A stretch of 64,000 nucleotides of DNA from Aliiroseovarius sp. F20344 (GTDB lineage: Bacteria; Pseudomonadota; Alphaproteobacteria; Rhodobacterales; Rhodobacteraceae), in the NCBI RefSeq assembly GCF_023016155.1, contig NZ_JALKBG010000008.1:312501-376500 (forward strand). The letters run 5' to 3'. This document shows positions 36,954 through 43,937 of the stretch, one piece after another. Made by a program: the position numbers and the translations under genes. How positions within the stretch are numbered: the first letter of the stretch is position 1; each line of letters opens with the position of its first letter. The notes below the pieces were generated by a model. The model saw only the letters and a list, made by a program, of their open reading frames with translations, ran no database searches and had not been told where the DNA came from.

Positions 36954-37208
36954 ATGACGCTTATGACGTTTGCTGCTTACGAGCAGCCGTTGAAGTGGAT
37001 TGCGTTTGGCCTTGGTTTGGCCAGCACGATCTCGATCGTTCAGGGTTGGCAATTGGCTGCAATGTGCCTGAGCCTGCCCTTCTGCCTGATCTGGATATAC
37101 TGCGCATGGCTGCGTACTGAGAGGCAGCTTAAATACATCAATGTTCTGTTTGCGGCATTGTATATCTACGGCATCACCCGCCACCTGGTCTTGGCGCAAT
37201 CCGCCTGA
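36954..37208 (+). CDS. small hypothetical membrane protein
   Basis: 84 residues, three hydrophobic stretches (about 14-30, 33-50, 60-75), few charged residues. No family recognised. It is followed directly by the shared hairpin terminator, which supports its 3' end. The ribosome-binding site is weak. Confidence 0.55.
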   Translation: MTLMTFAAYEQPLKWIAFGLGLASTISIVQGWQLAAMCLSLPFCLIWIYCAWLRTERQLKYINVLFAALYIYGITRHLVLAQSA

Positions 37209-37212
37209 AACG

Positions 37213-37244
37213 AAAAACGCCGCTTCAAAAGAAGCGGCGTTTCT
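37213..37244. terminator. bidirectional terminator, strongest for rpmE
   Basis: Perfect 12-bp stem AAACGCCGCTTC / GAAGCGGCGTTT with a 4-nt loop; on the minus strand it continues into TT and ends the rplS-rpmE transcript. Confidence 0.9.
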
Positions 37245-37263
37245 ATTTCGAAAGAGGCGTGGT

Positions 37264-37485
37264 TTAGAAACCAAAGCCTTCGTATTTCGATTTGAACTTC
37301 GATACGCGACCACCGGTGTCCAGAAGACGGGTGCTGCCGCCGTTCCATGCCGGGTGTGCCGACGGGTCGATGTCCAGCGACAGCGTGTCGCCTTCGTTGC
37401 CCCAAGTCGATTTCATCTGAACGATGGTACCATCGGTCATTTTGACGTCGATCAGGTGGTATTCGGGATGCAGATCCTTTTTCAT
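37264..37485 (-). CDS. rpmE: 50S ribosomal protein L31
   Basis: 73 residues: [20 protein letters not shown], then [16 protein letters not shown] and a basic end. The zinc-binding CxxC cysteines of C+ L31 are absent, so this is the zinc-free form. It starts 11 bp after rplS and shares its transcript. Confidence 0.96.
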   Translation of the reverse strand: MKKDLHPEYHLIDVKMTDGTIVQMKSTWGNEGDTLSLDIDPSAHPAWNGGSTRLLDTGGRVSKFKSKYEGFGF

Positions 37486-37496
37486 ATCGACGCTCC

Positions 37497-37871
37497 TTAG
37501 GCTTGCTTGGGCTTGTATGTGGTGTCTTCGGCGATACGGGCCGATTTACCGCGACGGGTGCGCAGGTAGTACAGTTTGGCGCGGCGTACACGGCCACGAC
37601 GCACTACGGTGATGCTGTCGATGTTGGTCGAATGCAGCGGGAACACACGTTCCACGCCTTCACCGAAGGAAATCTTGCGAACGGTGAACGAGCCAGCAAT
37701 GCCAACGCCGTTTTTACGGCTGATGCAAACGCCTTCGTAGTTCTGCACACGGGTGCGCGAACCCTCGGTCACCTTAAAGCCTACGCGAATGGTATCGCCG
37801 GCTTTGAAGTCGGGGATGTCTTTCCCCAGGGCGGCAACTTGTTCCGCCTCGATCTGTGCGATCAGGTCCAT
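37497..37871 (-). CDS. rplS: 50S ribosomal protein L19
   Basis: 124 residues from ATG 37871, selected for the AGGAGA site just upstream; a longer in-frame reading back to 38069 is not L19-like. Conserved [37 protein letters not shown] and [14 protein letters not shown] are all present. L19 sits at the 30S-50S interface. In relatives rplS usually follows trmD directly; here a divergent tetR/oxidoreductase pair intervenes. Confidence 0.97.
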   Translation of the reverse strand: MDLIAQIEAEQVAALGKDIPDFKAGDTIRVGFKVTEGSRTRVQNYEGVCISRKNGVGIAGSFTVRKISFGEGVERVFPLHSTNIDSITVVRRGRVRRAKLYYLRTRRGKSARIAEDTTYKPKQA

Positions 37872-38113
37872 CTGATCTTCTCCTATAAGCTTGCGGTTGT
37901 TCCGCAAAGTTGGTGCCGTACAAGAGCTCCGCGTCTTCATCGGGTCCGTCACTGGTGTGATCCAGGCGCCCGCGGGAGTGTAGTCCGCCGTTTCTTTGTC
38001 AATTTCCCTTGCGCGTCGCGCTGCCGAAGAAAGGCATCTGCCCAAAAGGAAATGGTCCGTGCGACTCATGTAAGCCCCGGACGGGCGGTGTATATGGGGA
38101 ATGCGCCTTTAGA

Positions 38114-38698
38114 TCAAGCAGATTGCGCCGGGTTGAGCCACAAATCCAGATAGGGTGTTAGGCGGCCTTTCAGGGGCTCGCTTTGGTGGATGGCACAGAA
38201 GTTTAGTGCCACTGCCTGAATGACAAATGAATGAACGCCATTGGCGAGCATCTCGGGCATTGCATCGGTGCGAAAGGGTCCATCTTTGATCCAGTTGGCA
38301 ATGACATCGGCAAAGCGTTCGAAGGTCATCGCGATGGGGCCGATCTCTTCGATCTTGGCAGCGCCAGAATGCCTTAGAACAAGATCAAACACGAAGCGTT
38401 CACAGCTGATGAAGTTCATGTATGGCACGAGCGCGCTGACAATATCGTCAACCGATTTTGGCGTGGGTAGAGTTTCAATTTGATCAAGAAGCTTATCGAT
38501 TTCTTCACCGATCAAGCGGTCCAAAAGCGCATCTTTATCTTTGAAATGAGAGAAGAAAGTGCCTTTGGCCACCCCAGCTTCAGCCACCACCTGTTCTACA
38601 CGCATCGCTGAGTATCCAACGTCATTGATAATGGCGCGCGCTGCGTCGATCAGCTTCGCACGGGTCTTGAGTGTTCTGGGTTGAATTGCCGTTGTCAT
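38114..38698 (-). CDS. TetR/AcrR-family regulator
   Basis: 194 residues. HTH: MRVEQVVAEAGVAKGTFFSHF. The C-terminal ligand domain is typical and unassigned. No Shine-Dalgarno sequence is visible before the ATG (AGAAAACCACC), so translation may be weak or near-leaderless. Divergent from the oxidoreductase gene across 101 bp with three matching palindromes, making autoregulation and control of the neighbour likely. Confidence 0.92.
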   Translation of the reverse strand: MTTAIQPRTLKTRAKLIDAARAIINDVGYSAMRVEQVVAEAGVAKGTFFSHFKDKDALLDRLIGEEIDKLLDQIETLPTPKSVDDIVSALVPYMNFISCERFVFDLVLRHSGAAKIEEIGPIAMTFERFADVIANWIKDGPFRTDAMPEMLANGVHSFVIQAVALNFCAIHQSEPLKGRLTPYLDLWLNPAQSA

Positions 38699-38719
38699 GG
38701 TGGTTTTCTATCATATTTT

Positions 38720-38731
38720 TGACCGTGGTCA
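38720..38731. promoter_or_regulatory. TetR operator site 1
   Basis: Palindrome TGACCGTGGTCA, 22 bp before the tetR start. Identical outer halves TGACC / GGTCA recur in sites 2 and 3. Confidence 0.82.
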
Positions 38732-38741
38732 AATTAGTTGT

Positions 38742-38753
38742 TGACCACGGTCA
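38742..38753. promoter_or_regulatory. TetR operator site 2
   Basis: Palindrome TGACCACGGTCA, centre 22 bp from site 1 (two helical turns). Its TTGACC half overlaps a plausible -35 for the oxidoreductase, with TAAGAA at 38765-38770 as -10 (18-bp spacer). Confidence 0.82.
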
Positions 38754-38772
38754 ATTTTAGGGGGTAAGAAAA

Positions 38773-38784
38773 TGACCATGGTCA
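38773..38784. promoter_or_regulatory. TetR operator site 3
   Basis: Palindrome TGACCATGGTCA, centre 31 bp from site 2 (about three turns), between the -10 and the ribosome-binding site (38789-38795) of the oxidoreductase gene. Confidence 0.82.
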
Positions 38785-38799
38785 ATATTGGAGAAAATT

Positions 38800-39381
38800 A
38801 TGCCCAAACGCATATTCGTATTGAATGGTCACCCTGCTGAGAAATCACAGTCTCATCAGTTTGCCACGGCCTATGCACAGAGCGCCGAGGCGCAGGGCCA
38901 CGAGTTGCGGGCGGTTCACATCCGGGATTTGGAGTTTGACCCAGATTATGGGTTCGCTGGATATTCGCAGCAAAAGCCGCTTGAACCTGATCTGGAGCGG
39001 GTGTTGGAGAATATCAGGTGGTGTGAACACCTCGTTTTGACCACCCCGATGTGGTGGGGTGGGTTGCCAGCAAAACTGAAAGGTTTGATCGACAGGGTCT
39101 TTCTGCCTGGAACAGCCTTTGATCCGCGCGGGGCAGGGCTGCCGAAGCCTCTGCTGACCGGGCGCAGTGCGCGGGTCATTATGACATCAGACAGCCCTTG
39201 GTGGTATTTCCGGTTCTGGCTGCACCGACCGCTCTATTGGCAGTTAAAGCGGCAGATCTTGGAGTTTAGCGGTTTGAAGCCAGCCAAGATCACACATTTT
39301 GCGCCCTCCTCTCATCCCAAAGCCGGGCAAGTGGACAAGCGGATAAACGCGGTGTGTAAACTGGCCGAGCGCGCGATCTAG
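38800..39381 (+). CDS. NAD(P)H-dependent oxidoreductase, flavodoxin-like (NQO1/KefF type)
   Basis: 193 residues from ATG 38800 (GGAGAA site at 38790-38795). MPKRIFVLNGHPAEKSQSHQ is the flavin-phosphate loop; TTPMWWGGLPAKLKGLIDRVFLPG is the diagnostic NQO1-type loop. Expected to be an FMN or FAD quinone/nitro reductase. Its stop and the convergent trmD stop share the bases CTAG. Likely induced when the adjacent TetR binds a quinone-like or electrophilic effector; the effector is inference. Confidence 0.93.
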   Translation: MPKRIFVLNGHPAEKSQSHQFATAYAQSAEAQGHELRAVHIRDLEFDPDYGFAGYSQQKPLEPDLERVLENIRWCEHLVLTTPMWWGGLPAKLKGLIDRVFLPGTAFDPRGAGLPKPLLTGRSARVIMTSDSPWWYFRFWLHRPLYWQLKRQILEFSGLKPAKITHFAPSSHPKAGQVDKRINAVCKLAERAI

Positions 39382-40208
39382 TCGTCGGCAGGACCCTCGG
39401 ACCGACCCTGATGCGCCGCCCAAAGATCGGGGCGGCGTTCTTGCGTGATCTTCTCGCTCATCTCGCGACGCCACTTTTCAATTTTGCCGTGATGGCCCGA
39501 GGTCAGCACCTCTGGGATTGTCCGGCCCCGCCATTCTGCCGGGCGGGTGTATTGAGGATGTTCCAACATTCCGGCTGAAAAGCTTTCCTCTTCGGTTGAA
39601 GCCTCGTTTCCAAGAACGCCTGGCAATAGGCGCACTGTTGCGTCCAGCATGGCTTGTGCCGCGATCTCGCCTCCGGTCAAGACAAAATCACCAAGGCTGA
39701 TTTCTTCGATGTCGTATTCTTCCAGAACGCGCTCATCGACACCCTCAAAGCGACCGCAGAGGATGGTCATGCCGTCACATTCGGCAAAGCGGCGCGCGGT
39801 GGCCTGATCCATCGGTTTGCCGCGCGGTGACATGTATACGATCGGCCATTTGGCGCGATCCTTAGGCACACCGCGCTGGGCTATGTCGATGGCACGGCCC
39901 AGAATGTCGGCGCGTAATACCATGCCGGCACCACCACCCGCAGGCGTGTCATCCACGTTGCGATGCTTGCCTTCACCAAAGATACGCAGGTCGATGGGTT
40001 CCAAGGCCCATCCTCCGTCTTTCAACGCCTTCCCGGTCAGGCTTTCGCCCAGGACACCTGGAAAAGCGCCCGGAAACAGCGTAATGACTTTCGCCGTCCA
40101 CGTGCCCGCAATACGCGGCGTGTCCGTCACCAACTCGCGCGGTTTGAACGAAGCTGACACGGCAATGCGGCCATGGGAGCGGGGCTTTTTCTCGGGCGTA
40201 TCAGTCAT
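39378..40208 (-). CDS. trmD: tRNA (guanine-37-N1)-methyltransferase
   Basis: 276 residues. SPOUT trefoil-knot enzyme: YMSPRGKPMDQATA, ILCGRFEGVDERVLEEYD, and EISLGDFVLTGGEIAAQAML. TrmD makes m1G37 next to the anticodon and prevents frameshifting. About 38 residues precede the canonical ITLFPGAFPGVL start, an extension relative to E. coli TrmD; a start at the internal VITLFP region is not supported by an ATG. It follows rimM by 53 bp. Confidence 0.96.
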   Translation of the reverse strand: MTDTPEKKPRSHGRIAVSASFKPRELVTDTPRIAGTWTAKVITLFPGAFPGVLGESLTGKALKDGGWALEPIDLRIFGEGKHRNVDDTPAGGGAGMVLRADILGRAIDIAQRGVPKDRAKWPIVYMSPRGKPMDQATARRFAECDGMTILCGRFEGVDERVLEEYDIEEISLGDFVLTGGEIAAQAMLDATVRLLPGVLGNEASTEEESFSAGMLEHPQYTRPAEWRGRTIPEVLTSGHHGKIEKWRREMSEKITQERRPDLWAAHQGRSEGPADD

Positions 40209-40261
40209 GATGAAGGCTTATCCACGTGGGAAAGGGTTGCCCAGAGCCAAACAGGCGCTGG

Positions 40262-40774
40262 TTATTCAGGAAACACACCTTCAGGCGGGTCGGCAATGAT
40301 CCGGCCAGACGCCAGATCGACTGTTGGCACAGCCTCAAGCGTGAAGGGAAGAAGCGCTGTGGCTGAACTGCCCGGCAAACGGACCTCCAACACATCCGAC
40401 GCACCGTGATTGTGTACGGCATGGACTTTCCCCAGCTCTTGCCCACCTGTGTCCAGAACGGTCAGGCCTACAAGGTCGGTATGATAGTATTCGTCGTCGG
40501 GAAGAGTGGGCAACGCATCGCGATCCACGAAAAGCTTCACGCCCTTCAGGGCATCCGCGTCTTCCTTTGTGCCCACCCCATCGATCCGAACAGAGAAGCC
40601 ATTTTTGATGGGACGCAGAAGCGTCAGAGAGATGGATTTTGTTCCATCCTCAGACATCAGGGGGCCATAGTCTGCGATCGCTGTAGGCTCTGCACAGAAG
40701 CTTTTGATGCGCACCTCACCGTGGACGCCATAAGCGCCGCTGATGCTTCCTACACAAATCCGGTCGTCACTCAT
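40262..40774 (-). CDS. rimM: 16S rRNA processing protein RimM
   Basis: 170 residues from [20 protein letters not shown], the RimM entry motif. [34 protein letters not shown] and the C-terminal PRC-barrel ending are present. RimM binds S19 and matures the 30S head. Its start overlaps the stop of a 49-codon gene (ATGA), so translation is coupled to it. Confidence 0.95.
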   Translation of the reverse strand: MSDDRICVGSISGAYGVHGEVRIKSFCAEPTAIADYGPLMSEDGTKSISLTLLRPIKNGFSVRIDGVGTKEDADALKGVKLFVDRDALPTLPDDEYYHTDLVGLTVLDTGGQELGKVHAVHNHGASDVLEVRLPGSSATALLPFTLEAVPTVDLASGRIIADPPEGVFPE

Positions 40775-40920
40775 TTTGCACCTATGCAAACACCTTGTTC
40801 CATCTGGCCGCCACGGGCCACGCATTTGTCGCCCAGAACACTACGTTCATAGACTAAGCCAGCTGTGAAGCCTGCGCCGACCAATATGATCAACTTGAAA
40901 GGATGAAATAGCAAACCCAT
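40771..40920 (-). CDS. 49-residue membrane micropeptide, coupled to rimM
   Basis: A short gene: ATG at 40920, TGA overlapping the rimM ATG. The product starts [20 protein letters not shown], a single hydrophobic helix, then [13 protein letters not shown], and ends [12 protein letters not shown]. The helix followed by YER and two cysteines in a C-x-AxGGxx-x-GVC pattern looks like a conserved small inner-membrane protein of this family of bacteria. A 6-bp gap separates its start from the bluB stop. Confidence 0.7.
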   Translation of the reverse strand: MGLLFHPFKLIILVGAGFTAGLVYERSVLGDKCVARGGQMEQGVCIGAK

Positions 40921-40926
40921 TTGGCG

Positions 40927-41556
40927 TTACCTAACCTCGAGCGGCAATGCGCCGCGCCGTGATTCCCATCCGGCTTTTTCAAGCTCGGGGCTGTCTGTGG
41001 CTTCTTCTGGCCAGCCTAAGCAAAAGTACCCGACAAGGCTCCAGCTTTTGGGCACATCCAGATCGCGGGCAAGCTGTTCGGGGTCTAAAATGGACACCCA
41101 GCCCAACCCCAACCCGCGCGATCGAACCGCAAGCCAGAACAGCATAATAGCGGACACAACCGAATAGCGGCGCATTTCGGGCATGGATTTTGCACCAAGT
41201 CCCGCGCCTTTGTCGGTTGTTTCATCGCAGAAGATTGCGAACTGTACCGGAGCATCTTCCATGCCCGACAGTTTCAACCCTGAATACAGCTGCGCTTTTT
41301 CACCGGAATAGCCTGATAGAGCCTCGGCGTTGGCAGCTTTAAAATTTTCCAGCGCGGCTTTACGGGCGCCGTTACTGCTGACCCTGATCAAACGCCAAGG
41401 TTCGGACAGCCCCACGGAAGGGGCCATCAGAAACGCGTCGAGGCATCGCGTCAGCAATGCCTCGTCCACAGGGTCCGTGCGAAAGCGGCGCACGTCGCGC
41501 CGCCAACGCATCAGATCTTCTAGATCCGACTGAAACTCGTCTGAAAAGGCGTGCAT
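40927..41556 (-). CDS. bluB: 5,6-dimethylbenzimidazole synthase BluB
   Basis: 209 residues, nitroreductase fold. RRDVRRFRTDPVDEALL, APSVGLSEPWRLIRV, LGLGWVSILDPEQL and the C-terminal SPELEKAGW correspond to BluB motifs (APSVGFMQPW, VGWVSI, EPELAAKGW in rhizobial BluB). BluB cleaves FMNH2 with O2 to make DMB, the lower ligand of cobalamin. Here it sits inside the translation locus, 21 bp after rpsP and just before the rimM-coupled micropeptide. Confidence 0.88.
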   Translation of the reverse strand: MHAFSDEFQSDLEDLMRWRRDVRRFRTDPVDEALLTRCLDAFLMAPSVGLSEPWRLIRVSSNGARKAALENFKAANAEALSGYSGEKAQLYSGLKLSGMEDAPVQFAIFCDETTDKGAGLGAKSMPEMRRYSVVSAIMLFWLAVRSRGLGLGWVSILDPEQLARDLDVPKSWSLVGYFCLGWPEEATDSPELEKAGWESRRGALPLEVR

Positions 41557-41577
41557 GTCAGATCCAACCCGCCGGAT

Positions 41578-41991
41578 TTATTCCTCAGCAGCAGCTTCTT
41601 CAGCCGGAGCTTCTGCAGGTGTTTCAGCCGGAGCTTCAGCGGCTTCTTTAGCAGCAGCAGCTTTTTCAGCTTTCTCTTCAGCGCGATCCTTGGCTTTCTG
41701 GCCCGGCTCGGCTTTCTTCATGTTGGCGCGCTCTTTCTTTTCCAGAACACCAGCGGCTTCCAGGAAGCGGCTTACGCGGTCCGAAGGCTGAGCGCCTTGG
41801 TCCAGCCAGTACTGAACGCGTTCCATGTCCAGCTTGATGCGCTCTTCCGAATCTTTCGGCAGAAGCGGGTTGTAGGTGCCCAGCTTTTCGATGAAGCGGC
41901 CGTCACGCGGCATGCGCGAGTCTGCTGCTACAACGCGGTAGAAGGGACGTTTTTTCGAGCCGCCACGGGCGAGACGAATTTTCATAGCCAT
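41578..41991 (-). CDS. rpsP: 30S ribosomal protein S16 with acidic/Ala-rich extension
   Basis: 137 residues. [19 protein letters not shown] and [16 protein letters not shown] are standard S16. After about residue 85 comes a long Lys/Ala then Pro/Ala/Glu tail ([18 protein letters not shown]) that common S16 proteins lack; such tails occur in alphaproteobacterial homologues. The start could be M1 or M3. Confidence 0.96.
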   Translation of the reverse strand: MAMKIRLARGGSKKRPFYRVVAADSRMPRDGRFIEKLGTYNPLLPKDSEERIKLDMERVQYWLDQGAQPSDRVSRFLEAAGVLEKKERANMKKAEPGQKAKDRAEEKAEKAAAAKEAAEAPAETPAEAPAEEAAAEE

Positions 41992-42037
41992 GAGAGTTTT
42001 CCTTTTTACTAGCTATTTGAGAGGGGCAGCGCCCCAG

Positions 42038-42334
42038 TCATTCCTGATGTTGTTTGTGATGCCTGATCACCTCATCGATGATGAAGTTCAGGAATTTCTT
42101 GGCGAATTCGGGGTCCAGATTGGCGCGGGTGGCCAGGTCTTCCAGACGTTCGATTTGACGTGCTTCCCGGTCGGGGTCGGACGGTGGCAGGGCATGTTCT
42201 GCCTTCAACTTGCCGACCGCTTGCGTGTGCTGGAAGCGTTCGCCCAGCGTGTAGACAAGAATTGCGTCCAGCCGGTCAATCGACTCGCGATGTTCTTTCA
42301 ACAGGTCTGCGGCACGTGTGGATGTGTCGGTCAC
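42038..42334 (-). CDS. chorismate mutase (AroQ class)
   Basis: 98 residues from GTG 42334, which overlaps the stop of the preceding acetyltransferase (GTGA). Helical AroQ pattern: LLKEHRESIDRLDAILVYTLGER, VGKLKA, PPSDPDREARQIERL and IIDEVIRHHKQ. It converts chorismate to prephenate. It is a stand-alone domain, and such mutases are often found next to rpsP in alphaproteobacteria. Confidence 0.9.
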   Translation of the reverse strand: MTDTSTRAADLLKEHRESIDRLDAILVYTLGERFQHTQAVGKLKAEHALPPSDPDREARQIERLEDLATRANLDPEFAKKFLNFIIDEVIRHHKQHQE

Positions 42335-42852
42335 AAGCAGTCCTCCGGTGCAGGGTGGCGATAAACAGTCAGGTCGGGATGGGCATTCCATCCAGGGGCA
42401 GTGCCATCTGGTCTTGCGTTCAATCGAGTGGCCACGGCCGCCGAAGCGATGTTGGCGGGGTCGATATACGAAACGAGTTTAGGCAGTCCCAAGGTATGAT
42501 AACCCCAATGACGCACGGCAATGGCAGCTTCGGTTGCGTAACCGTGTCCTTCAAACTCGTCGGCATACAGCGAATAGGCGACTTCCGGTTCCGGGCGGTG
42601 ATTTGATTTGCGTATCCCAACACGCCCAAGCGCAGCAGCATCTTCACGGCGTTCGACATGGAAATAGCCATAACCGTGTTCATCCCAATGACGCAGGTTT
42701 TCGGCAAAGCCTTCCTTGGCCTCTTCTCGGGTTGATGGCCCCCCAACCCATTTCGAGCGGTCACGCGAAACGAAATCAGCAAATGCATCGAAGTCACGCG
42801 CTTCGGGTTTGCGCAAGGTGAGGCGATCGGTGTTCAGGGACAAAGGGCTCAT
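42331..42852 (-). CDS. GNAT acetyltransferase (RimJ/RimL-like), copy 3 of 3
   Basis: 173 residues. TDRLTLRKPEARDFDAFADF, GRVGIRKSNHRPEPEVAYSL, GHGYATEAAIAVRHW (acetyl-CoA pyrophosphate loop) and VSYIDPANIASAAVATRL identify the GNAT_3 subgroup. It overlaps both neighbours by 4 bp. The substrate may be a ribosomal N terminus or a small molecule. Confidence 0.9.
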   Translation of the reverse strand: MSPLSLNTDRLTLRKPEARDFDAFADFVSRDRSKWVGGPSTREEAKEGFAENLRHWDEHGYGYFHVERREDAAALGRVGIRKSNHRPEPEVAYSLYADEFEGHGYATEAAIAVRHWGYHTLGLPKLVSYIDPANIASAAVATRLNARPDGTAPGWNAHPDLTVYRHPAPEDCL

Positions 42853-43394
42853 GCATAAGCCTCCGGTCCGCCATCGGTATCGGCTGCAGGGTGACGCCAG
42901 ATCTCCATCTTGCCAAATCCGGGATGGTCGAAATGGTCTTCGAATGCTGCGCCAAGACGTTTGGCAACGGCTTTACTGCCTTCGTTTTCCGTGTCGATCA
43001 ACGATATGGCGGTGGACCAGCCCAACACATCATAGGCGTGCAGACGGGCGGCCGTTGCTGCCTCGGTCGCATAACCTTTGCCGGTCGCATCGTTCATCAA
43101 CGTCCAGCCGATTTCCGGCTCAGGCCAGCCCAAGGGGCTCCACAGGCCGACATGGCCCACATAAGCGCCGGTGGATTTCTCTTCCACACCCCAAAAGCCA
43201 TAACCACGCATCGCCCAATGGCCCAACAGCATGGCGACCATGCGCCAAGTCTCGTCCTCGCGCAGAGGGCCGCCGACAAAGCGCGAGGCGTCAGACGCGA
43301 AGAACGCCGCCTCAGCCGCCACATCTGCTTCGCAAGGTGCGCGCAGGATCAGGCGGTCGGTTTCCAGCCGGGGGATATCAAGCGCCAAAGTCAT
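42849..43394 (-). CDS. GNAT acetyltransferase (RimJ/RimL-like), copy 2 of 3
   Basis: 181 residues. IPRLETDRLILRAPCEADVA, YVGHVGLWSPLGWPEPEIGW, GKGYATEAATAARLHAY and ISLIDTENEGSKAVAKRLGA. Same fold and organisation as the adjacent copies; ATGA overlaps on both sides show one polycistronic unit. Confidence 0.9.
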   Translation of the reverse strand: MTLALDIPRLETDRLILRAPCEADVAAEAAFFASDASRFVGGPLREDETWRMVAMLLGHWAMRGYGFWGVEEKSTGAYVGHVGLWSPLGWPEPEIGWTLMNDATGKGYATEAATAARLHAYDVLGWSTAISLIDTENEGSKAVAKRLGAAFEDHFDHPGFGKMEIWRHPAADTDGGPEAYA

Positions 43395-43936
43395 TGGCGA
43401 GCCTCCGGCGCATAACTGAAGACAAGCGCGCCTTCGAGCGTATCGGTTTGTGTGCCACCAAGCTTGGTCACCAGCGCCTGGCTGGCGACATTGGCGGGGT
43501 CTACATAGCTAACGATCGCCTCGGGACGAATGCTTCGCAGATGTGCAAGGGCAGCCTTAGCCGCTTCGAATGCGAAGCCTTGGCGTTGTGCTTCAGGGGC
43601 AATGAAAAAGCCAAGCTCGATGGCTTGATCGCCCGGCTCGACCCCGGCAAAGACAAAGCCGACCACAACGTCATCGTGGCAAACGGTAAACATGCCATCG
43701 CCGCGCAACACCCAGCCAGCGGTGTAGTTGGTGAACTGTGCCCAGATTGCCTCTGCGTCCGGTTCTTGCCCGATAAACTTCGCAGAAGGTGATGAGAAGA
43801 GCCGTTGGAAAATCTCGAAATCCGACAGGACAGGTGCCCGCAACACAAGCCGTTCCGTGCGCAGAACGGGCAGGGCCGATCTGGCAGCATCGGCGATTTT
43901 AGCGCCGGGGCAAGGAAGGGTTACGGGCGAAATCAT
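43391..43936 (-). CDS. GNAT acetyltransferase (RimJ/RimL-like), copy 1 of 3
   Basis: 181 residues from ATG 43936, one base after the ffh stop; a longer in-frame reading into ffh is a shadow. VLRTERLVLRAPVLSDFEIF, VEPGDQAIELGFFIAPEAQR, GFAFEAAKAALAHL and IVSYVDPANVASQALVTKLGG. The pyrophosphate loop reads QRQGFAFEA, slightly degenerate. Confidence 0.9.
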   Translation of the reverse strand: MISPVTLPCPGAKIADAARSALPVLRTERLVLRAPVLSDFEIFQRLFSSPSAKFIGQEPDAEAIWAQFTNYTAGWVLRGDGMFTVCHDDVVVGFVFAGVEPGDQAIELGFFIAPEAQRQGFAFEAAKAALAHLRSIRPEAIVSYVDPANVASQALVTKLGGTQTDTLEGALVFSYAPEARQ

Positions 43937-43937
43937 G

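Noticed and set aside
41578-41700. Ala/Glu/Pro-rich end of rpsP as a frameshift artefact
   Set aside because: The frame is continuous from the S16 core and acidic or Ala-rich extensions are known in alphaproteobacterial S16.
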